A DNA stretch of 64,000 bases, from assembly GCF_014656075.1 (NCBI RefSeq), contig NZ_BNBS01000016.1, forward strand, positions 1 to 64,000, in the 5' to 3' direction. Shown one piece after another: positions 58,462 through 64,000 of this stretch. The position numbers were made by a program, and so were the translations under genes. Each line of letters starts with the position of its first letter. Within the stretch, counting starts at the first letter, position 1. The notes beneath the pieces were generated by a model. That model was not told the origin of the DNA. It did not search any database and saw only the letters and a list, made by a program, of their open reading frames with translations. Origin of the DNA: Streptomyces hydrogenans (GTDB taxonomy: Bacteria; Actinomycetota; Actinomycetes; Streptomycetales; Streptomycetaceae).

Positions 58462-60126
58462 ATGTCAGGACCCCGCCCCGTACGGGCCCCGCGCGGTACG
58501 GAACTGAGCGCCCTGGGATGGCAGCAGGAGGCCGCCCTCCGGATGCTCCAGAACAACCTGGACCCCGAGGTCGCCGAGCACCCCGACAAGCTCGTCGTCT
58601 ACGGCGGCACCGGCAAGGCCGCCCGCGACTGGCGCTCCTTCGACGCCATGGTCCGCACCCTGCGCACCCTCAAGCAGGACGAGACCATGCTGGTCCAGTC
58701 CGGCCGCCCGGTCGGCGTCATGCAGACCCACGAGTGGGCGCCCCGCGTCCTCATCGCCAACTCCAACCTGGTCGGCGACTGGGCCAACTGGGAGGAGTTC
58801 CGGCGCCTGGAGGCCCTCGGCCTCACCATGTACGGCCAGATGACGGCCGGCTCCTGGATCTACATCGGCACCCAGGGCATCCTCCAGGGCACCTACGAGA
58901 CCTTCGCCGCCGTCGCCGCGAAGAAGTTCGGCGGCACCCTCGCCGGCACCATCACCCTCACCGCCGGCCTCGGCGGCATGGGCGGCGCCCAGCCGCTGGC
59001 CGTGACGATGAACGACGGCGTCGCCATCTGCATCGACGTCGACCCGCGCGCCATCGAGCGCCGCATCGAGCACCGCTACCTGGACGTCAAGGCCGACAAC
59101 CTGGCCCACGCCCTCCAGCTGGCCACCGAGGCGCGCGACGCCCGCCGCCCGCTCTCCATCGGCCTCCTCGGCAACGCCGCCGAGCTGCTCCCGCAGATGC
59201 TCGCCGAGGGCGCGCCCGTCGACATCGTGACGGACCAGACCTCCGCCCACGACCCGCTGTCCTACCTCCCGGTCGGCGTCGCCTTCGAGGACATGGCCGA
59301 CGCCGCCGCCAAGGACCCGGCCGGCTTCACCCGCCGCTCGCGCGAGTCGATGGCGAAGCACGTCGAGGCCATGGTCGGCTTCATGGACGCCGGCGCCGAG
59401 GTCTTCGACTACGGCAACTCCATCCGCGGCGAGGCCCAGCTGGCCGGCTACGACCGCGCGTTCGCCTTCCCCGGCTTCGTCCCGGCGTACATCCGCCCGC
59501 TGTTCTGCGAGGGCAAGGGCCCGTTCCGCTGGGCCGCCCTCTCCGGCGAGGCGAGCGACATCCACAAGACGGACAAGGCGATCCTCGACCTCTTCCCGGA
59601 GAACGAGTCCCTGCACCGCTGGATCAAGATGGCCGGCGAGCGCGTCCACTTCCAGGGCCTCCCGGCCCGCATCTGCTGGCTCGGCCAGGGCGAGCGCGAC
59701 AAGGCCGGCGCCATGTTCAACGACATGGTCGCCGACGGCACCCTCGCCGCCCCCCTCGCGATCGGCCGCGACCACCTCGACTGCGGCTCGGTGGCCTCCC
59801 CGTACCGCGAGACCGAGGCCATGCTCGACGGCTCCGACGCCATCGCCGACTGGCCGCTGCTCAACGCCATGGTCAACGTCGCCTCCGGCGCCTCCTGGGT
59901 CTCCCTCCACCACGGCGGCGGCGTCGGCATGGGCCGCTCCATCCACGCCGGCCAGGTCTCCGTCGCCGACGGCACGAAGCTCGCGGGCGAGAAGATCCGC
60001 CGCGTGCTCACCAACGACCCCGGCATGGGCGTCATCCGGCACGTCGACGCCGGCTACGACATCGCCGAGCGGGTCGCCGACGAGAAGGGCGTCCGCGTCC
60101 CGATGCGCGAGGGCGACCAGGCGTGA
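58462..60126 (+). CDS. hutU: Urocanate hydratase
   Basis: 554 residues, normal length. NAD+-dependent urocanase with [69 protein letters not shown] and the catalytic Cys loop [31 protein letters not shown] closes the active site. It hydrates urocanate to imidazolonepropionate, step 2 of histidine breakdown. First gene of the hut operon; hutH (histidine ammonia-lyase) is not in this window. Its stop overlaps the next start by 4 bp (GTGA). Confidence 0.97.
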   Translation: MSGPRPVRAPRGTELSALGWQQEAALRMLQNNLDPEVAEHPDKLVVYGGTGKAARDWRSFDAMVRTLRTLKQDETMLVQSGRPVGVMQTHEWAPRVLIANSNLVGDWANWEEFRRLEALGLTMYGQMTAGSWIYIGTQGILQGTYETFAAVAAKKFGGTLAGTITLTAGLGGMGGAQPLAVTMNDGVAICIDVDPRAIERRIEHRYLDVKADNLAHALQLATEARDARRPLSIGLLGNAAELLPQMLAEGAPVDIVTDQTSAHDPLSYLPVGVAFEDMADAAAKDPAGFTRRSRESMAKHVEAMVGFMDAGAEVFDYGNSIRGEAQLAGYDRAFAFPGFVPAYIRPLFCEGKGPFRWAALSGEASDIHKTDKAILDLFPENESLHRWIKMAGERVHFQGLPARICWLGQGERDKAGAMFNDMVADGTLAAPLAIGRDHLDCGSVASPYRETEAMLDGSDAIADWPLLNAMVNVASGASWVSLHHGGGVGMGRSIHAGQVSVADGTKLAGEKIRRVLTNDPGMGVIRHVDAGYDIAERVADEKGVRVPMREGDQA

Positions 60127-61334
60127 GCGAGACCTTCCACGCCATGTGGCGGTCGCTGCGGCCCCTCGGCCGCAGCGCCGCCTCGGGCGGCTACCGCCGC
60201 TACGCCTGGACCGAGGCGGACGCCGACTGCCGGCTCTGGTTCCGGATGCAGGCCGAGGCCCGCCGCCTGGACGTCGAGACCGACCGCAACGGCAACCAGT
60301 GGGCCTGGCTCGGCGACCCCACCGCGGGCGACGCCGTCGTCACCGGCTCCCACCTGGACTCCGTCCCCGACGGCGGCGCCTTCGACGGCCCCCTCGGCGT
60401 CGTCTCCGCCTTCGCCGCCCTCGACGAACTCCGCGCCCGCGGCGTCTCGTTCAAGCGGCCCCTCGCCATCGTCAACTTCGGCGACGAGGAGGGCGCCCGC
60501 TTCGGCCTCGCCTGCGTCGGCTCCCGCCTCACCTCCGGTCAGCTGACCAGGGAGAAGGCGTACGAGCTCCGCGACGCCGACGGCGTCTCCCTGCCGCAGG
60601 CCATGGAGGCGGCCGGCCACGACCCCTCGCGGATCGGCGCCGACCCGGAGCGGCTCGGCCGCATCCGCGCCTTCGTCGAGCTGCACGTCGAGCAGGGCCG
60701 CGCCCTCGACCTCTCCGGCGACGCCGTCGGCATCGCCTCCGCCATCTGGCCGCACGGCCGCTGGCGGTACGACTTCGCCGGCGAGGCCAACCACGCGGGC
60801 ACCACCCGGCTCGTCGACCGCCGCGACCCCATGCTGACGTACGCCGAGACCGTCCTCGCCGCCCGCCGCGAGGCCGAACTCGCGGGCGCCGTCGCCACCT
60901 TCGGCAAGATCTCCGTCGAGCCCAACGGCGTCAACGCCATCCCCTCGCTGGTGCGCGGCTGGCTGGACGCCCGCGCCGCCGACCAGGAGTCCCTGGACGC
61001 GGTCGTCACCGGCATCGAGACCGCCGCCCGCGACTACGCGGCCAAGCACGGCATCGACCTCGCCGTCGTCCGCGAGTCCTTCACCCCGGTCGTCGACTTC
61101 TCGCACGCCCTGCGCGACGAGCTGAGCCGCGTCCTGGGCGAGAAGACGCCCGTCCTCGGCACCGGCGCCGGACACGACGCGGGTATTTTGTCCGCGTCCA
61201 TCCCGACCGCCATGCTGTTCGTGCGCAACCCCACCGGCGTCTCCCACTCCCCGGCCGAGACCGCCGGAGAGGACGACTGCGTGGCCGGGGTCCGCGCCCT
61301 CGCCGACGTACTGGAGGACCTGGCGTGCCGCTGA
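60123..61334 (+). CDS. M20-family allantoate amidohydrolase-like enzyme in the hut operon
   Basis: 403 residues. Metal site of M20/hydantoinase amidohydrolases: [18 protein letters not shown] (His, Asp), [10 protein letters not shown] (Glu), [11 protein letters not shown] (His) and GTGAGHDAG (His); lid-domain GEANHAGTT and [11 protein letters not shown] for substrate carboxylate. Annotated relatives hydrolyse allantoate, but its coupling to hutU (GTGA overlap) and overlap with hutF argue for a histidine-pathway substrate. HutF releases N-formylglutamate, which needs a deformylase; no hutG is here, so this enzyme may take that role (inference). Confidence 0.88.
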   Translation: MSETFHAMWRSLRPLGRSAASGGYRRYAWTEADADCRLWFRMQAEARRLDVETDRNGNQWAWLGDPTAGDAVVTGSHLDSVPDGGAFDGPLGVVSAFAALDELRARGVSFKRPLAIVNFGDEEGARFGLACVGSRLTSGQLTREKAYELRDADGVSLPQAMEAAGHDPSRIGADPERLGRIRAFVELHVEQGRALDLSGDAVGIASAIWPHGRWRYDFAGEANHAGTTRLVDRRDPMLTYAETVLAARREAELAGAVATFGKISVEPNGVNAIPSLVRGWLDARAADQESLDAVVTGIETAARDYAAKHGIDLAVVRESFTPVVDFSHALRDELSRVLGEKTPVLGTGAGHDAGILSASIPTAMLFVRNPTGVSHSPAETAGEDDCVAGVRALADVLEDLACR

Positions 61335-62665
61335 CGACGACGTACTGGCTGGAACACGCCTGGCTCGGCAGCTACGCCGAGCCGGGCGTCGCCCTCGACG
61401 TGACCGACGGCCGGATCGCCGCCGTCCGCACCGGCGTGGACGCCCCGCCGCCCGGCGCCACCGTCCTGCGCGGCTTCACCGTCCCGGGTCTCGCGAACGC
61501 CCACAGCCACGCCTTCCACCGGGCCCTGCGCGGCACCGTCCAGGTCGGCTCGGGCACGTTCTGGACCTGGCGCGAGGTCATGTACACCGTCGCCCAGCGG
61601 CTCACCCCGGACAGCTACTTCGCGCTCGCCCGGGCCGTGTACGCCGAGATGGCGCTGGCCGGCATCACCGCCGTCGGAGAGTTCCACTACCTCCACCACG
61701 CCCCCGGCGGCACCCCCTACGACGACCCCAACGCCATGGGCGAGGCCCTGATCGCCGCCGCCCGCGAGGCCGGCGTCCGGATCACCCTCCTCGACACCGC
61801 CTACCTCTCCGCCGGCTTCGGCGCCGCCCCCGACCACCACCAGCTCCGCTTCTCCGACGGCACCGCCGAGAAGTGGGCGGAGCGCGTCTCGGACCTCAAG
61901 GAACGGGACGGCGTACGCGTCGGCGCGGCGATCCACTCCGTCCGGGCCGTCCCCGCCGACCAGCTGTCGACGGTGGCCCGCTGGGCCGAGGAGCGGCGGG
62001 CCCCGCTCCACGTCCACCTCTCCGAGCAGACCGCCGAGAACGAGGCGTGCCACGCCGCCCACGGCGTCACCCCCACCCGGCTCCTCGCCGACCACGGGGT
62101 CCTCGGCCCCCGCACCACCGGCGTCCACAACACCCACATGACGGAAGCCGACATCGCGCTCGTCGGCTCCACCTCCACCGGCACCTGCATGTGCCCCACC
62201 ACGGAACGCGACCTCGCCGACGGCATCGGACCCGCCGTCGCCCTCCAGAAGGCCGGCTCCCCGCTCTCCCTCGGAAGCGACAGCCACGCCGTCATCGACC
62301 TCCTGGAGGAGGCCCGCGCGATGGAGCTCAACGAGCGCCTGCGCACCCACATCCGCGGTCACTGGACGGCCGCCGCGCTGCTCCGCGCCGCCTCCGCCGA
62401 CGGCCACGCGGCCCTCGGCTGGAACGACGCGGGCACCCTGGAGCCGGGAGCCCTCGCCGACTTCACCACCATCGCCCTCGACACCGTCCGCACCGCGGGA
62501 CCCGTCCCGCGGCTGGCCCCCGAGACGGCCGTCTTCGCGGCGAGCGCCGCCGACGTCCGGCACGTGGTGGTCGGCGGCCGGACCGTCGTCCGCGACGGCG
62601 CCCACGTCTCCGTACCCGACACGGCGGGCGCCCTGGCGGCCGCGATCGCCGCCCTGCGCGACTGA
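61325..62665 (+). CDS. hutF: Formimidoylglutamate deiminase
   Basis: 446 residues, GTG start overlapping the previous gene by 10 bp. Amidohydrolase fold: [17 protein letters not shown] (metal HxH), [29 protein letters not shown] and [26 protein letters not shown], the HutF signature. It converts N-formimidoyl-L-glutamate to N-formylglutamate and ammonia, the two-step branch that avoids formamide release. A longer in-frame open stretch upstream is only shadow of the previous gene. Confidence 0.94.
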   Translation: MPLTTTYWLEHAWLGSYAEPGVALDVTDGRIAAVRTGVDAPPPGATVLRGFTVPGLANAHSHAFHRALRGTVQVGSGTFWTWREVMYTVAQRLTPDSYFALARAVYAEMALAGITAVGEFHYLHHAPGGTPYDDPNAMGEALIAAAREAGVRITLLDTAYLSAGFGAAPDHHQLRFSDGTAEKWAERVSDLKERDGVRVGAAIHSVRAVPADQLSTVARWAEERRAPLHVHLSEQTAENEACHAAHGVTPTRLLADHGVLGPRTTGVHNTHMTEADIALVGSTSTGTCMCPTTERDLADGIGPAVALQKAGSPLSLGSDSHAVIDLLEEARAMELNERLRTHIRGHWTAAALLRAASADGHAALGWNDAGTLEPGALADFTTIALDTVRTAGPVPRLAPETAVFAASAADVRHVVVGGRTVVRDGAHVSVPDTAGALAAAIAALRD

Positions 62666-62714
62666 CCCCGGCCACCGGCCCGCCCACCCCCCCGCCCCCC
62701 ACCGGAGAGCACCC

Positions 62715-63884
62715 ATGACGACCACGGTCATCACCAACATCGGCAGCCTGGTCACGAACGACCCCGCGGTCGGCGAAGGTCCCCTCGGCCTGGTCGAGGG
62801 CGCCGCCCTGGTCCTGGACGGCGACCGGGTCGCCTGGGCGGGCCCCGCCGCGCAGGCCCCGGACGCGGACCGGCGGGTCGACGCCGAAGGACGCGCCGTC
62901 CTCCCCGGCTTCGTCGACTCCCACTCCCACCTCGTCTTCGCGGGCGACCGCACCGCCGAGTTCAACGCCCGCATGTCCGGGCAGCCCTACAAGGCGGGCG
63001 GCATCCGCACCACCGTCGCGGCCACCCGCGCCGCCACCGACGCCGAGCTGTCGGCGAACGTGGCCCGCTACCTCCGCGAGGCCCTGCGCCAGGGCACCAC
63101 CACCTTCGAGACCAAGTCCGGCTACGGCCTGACGGTCGAGGACGAGGCCCGCGCGCTGCGCATCGCGGCGGAGCACACGGACGAGGTGACCTACCTCGGC
63201 GCCCACATCGTCTCCCCCGACCACGCCGACGACCCGGCGGCCTACGTCGACCTGGTCACCGGCCCGATGCTCGACGCCTGCGCCCCGTACGCCCGCTGGG
63301 TGGACGTCTTCTGCGAGAAGGGCGCCTTCGACGGCGACCAGGCCCGCGCGATCCTCACCGCCGGCATGGCGAAGGGCCTCCTGCCGAGGATCCACGCCAA
63401 CCAGCTCTCGTACGGCCCCGGCGTCCAGCTCGCGGTGGAGCTCGACGCGGCGAGCGCCGACCACTGCACCCACCTGACGGACGCGGACGTGGACGCGCTG
63501 GCCTCGGGGAACACGGTCGCGACCCTCCTCCCCGGCGCCGAGTTCTCCACCAGGGCCCAGTGGCCGGACGCCCGCCGCCTGCTGGACGCGGGGGTGACGG
63601 TCGCGCTCTCCACCGACTGCAACCCCGGCTCCTCCTTCACCTCCTCGGTGCCCTTCTGCGTCGCGCTCGCCGTCCGCGACATGGGCATGACCCCCGACGA
63701 GGCCGTCTGGTCCGCCACGGCGGGCGGCGCGGCCGCCCTCCGCCGCACCGACGTCGGCCGCCTCTCCGCCGGCGCCCGCGCGGACCTCGCGTTCCTCGAC
63801 GCCCCCTCCCACGTCCACCTCGCCTACCGGCCGGGCGTCCCGCTCGTGTCGGAGGTCTGGCGCGGGGGCGTACGGGTCGTCTGA
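62715..63884 (+). CDS. hutI: Imidazolonepropionase
   Basis: 389 residues. Amidohydrolase with [82 protein letters not shown] and [11 protein letters not shown]. It opens imidazolonepropionate to formimidoylglutamate, step 3. ATG at 62715 with GGAGAG upstream; 49-bp gap after hutF. The order U - amidohydrolase - F - I means the message covers urocanate to (N-formyl)glutamate. Confidence 0.96.
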   Translation: MTTTVITNIGSLVTNDPAVGEGPLGLVEGAALVLDGDRVAWAGPAAQAPDADRRVDAEGRAVLPGFVDSHSHLVFAGDRTAEFNARMSGQPYKAGGIRTTVAATRAATDAELSANVARYLREALRQGTTTFETKSGYGLTVEDEARALRIAAEHTDEVTYLGAHIVSPDHADDPAAYVDLVTGPMLDACAPYARWVDVFCEKGAFDGDQARAILTAGMAKGLLPRIHANQLSYGPGVQLAVELDAASADHCTHLTDADVDALASGNTVATLLPGAEFSTRAQWPDARRLLDAGVTVALSTDCNPGSSFTSSVPFCVALAVRDMGMTPDEAVWSATAGGAAALRRTDVGRLSAGARADLAFLDAPSHVHLAYRPGVPLVSEVWRGGVRVV

Positions 63885-63918
63885 CGCACCGGCGACTCAG
63901 AGGTGCGCACGGGGTCGT

Positions 63919-63934
63919 TGAGTAGCGGTACTCA
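63919..63934. promoter_or_regulatory. Palindrome TGAGTA-GCGG-TACTCA
   Basis: 6-bp perfect arms, located 36 bp before the next start at 63970. Likely an operator or part of a promoter for that gene; regulator unknown. Confidence 0.45.
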
Positions 63935-63969
63935 TGTGGGCGGTCCCGGCCCGCCCGCATGATTCCGGC

Positions 63970-64000
63970 ATGCCCACTCCGAAGCGCCTCCTCAAGACCG
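63970..64000 (+). CDS. Start of a gene cut by the window end
   Basis: ATG at 63970 opens a frame reading MPTPKRLLKT. Too short to identify; taken as a real start only because it follows a palindrome and is in a sensible position after hutI. Confidence 0.35.
   Translation, partial: MPTPKRLLKT

Overview
This window is a piece of Streptomyces chromosome. The evidence is very high GC with third-position G/C bias, frequent GTG starts, genes typical of the genus (paired resuscitation-promoting factors, SCO6745-like protein, roadblock-domain genes, DUF4232 lipoprotein), and above all a leucine tRNA with anticodon UAA, the bldA developmental tRNA. The gene order mfd - mazG - rpf - eno - divIC - DUF501 - ppx - ndh - ABC transporter - bldA - Bax-inhibitor - thiolase - CBS - hut genes fits my memory of the central core region of S. 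coelicolor (about SCO3070-SCO3111). I see no prophage, transposase, CRISPR array or biosynthetic cluster.

Layout. 1-4320: the 3' part of a secreted VCBS-repeat protein, then a nitroreductase and a DHA2-type drug exporter on the minus strand. 4514-7872: a MacB/FtsX-type ABC exporter. 7881-8220: a strong terminator and a 70-bp tandem repeat. 8336-15851: mfd, a TetR regulator divergent from an SCO6745-like gene across a clear operator, an HNH-nuclease lipoprotein, an acetyltransferase, and a membrane-anchored duplicated-domain protein. 16039-20332: an HTH-methylase-like protein with an altered catalytic motif, followed by a membrane protein and a soluble Ser/Thr kinase. 20447-28422: VOC protein, small envelope proteins, a choice-of-anchor A surface protein, a YfhO-like membrane protein divergent from a GT2 glycosyltransferase, and a SurA-like lipoprotein. 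28449-34572: mazG convergent with a flavohaemoprotein, a P450, and two Rpf cell-wall hydrolases, the second behind a ydaO (c-di-AMP) riboswitch. 34866-41411: enolase, divIC, DUF501, ppx/gppA, NADH dehydrogenase II with a Rex-like site upstream, and a cyclopropane-fatty-acid-synthase-like gene. 41477-45313: a second, paralogous ABC exporter on the minus strand, and bldA. 45508-53036: BI-1 family protein, two hypotheticals, thiolase, SGNH hydrolase, cystathionine beta-synthase, DUF4232 lipoprotein. 53264-58236: RpiR regulator, a four-gene roadblock/DUF4388 cluster without a GTPase, an SRPBCC protein, and a PLP fold-III decarboxylase-like enzyme. 58462-63884: a histidine-degradation operon hutU - M20 amidohydrolase - hutF - hutI.

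How they work together. Several neighbourhoods concern growth-state control of the envelope: Rpf hydrolases under c-di-AMP, DivIC, the GT2/YfhO pair, and surface and lipoproteins. Redox and energy genes (ndh, flavohaemoprotein, P450) carry operator-like palindromes. The hut operon converts urocanate to N-formylglutamate and probably onward. bldA would gate translation of TTA-containing genes elsewhere; I noticed no in-frame TTA codon in the genes here. Many genes have a -10 hexamer 6-7 nt before the start codon, so leaderless transcripts appear common. All assignments come from reading the sequence; no database search was run.
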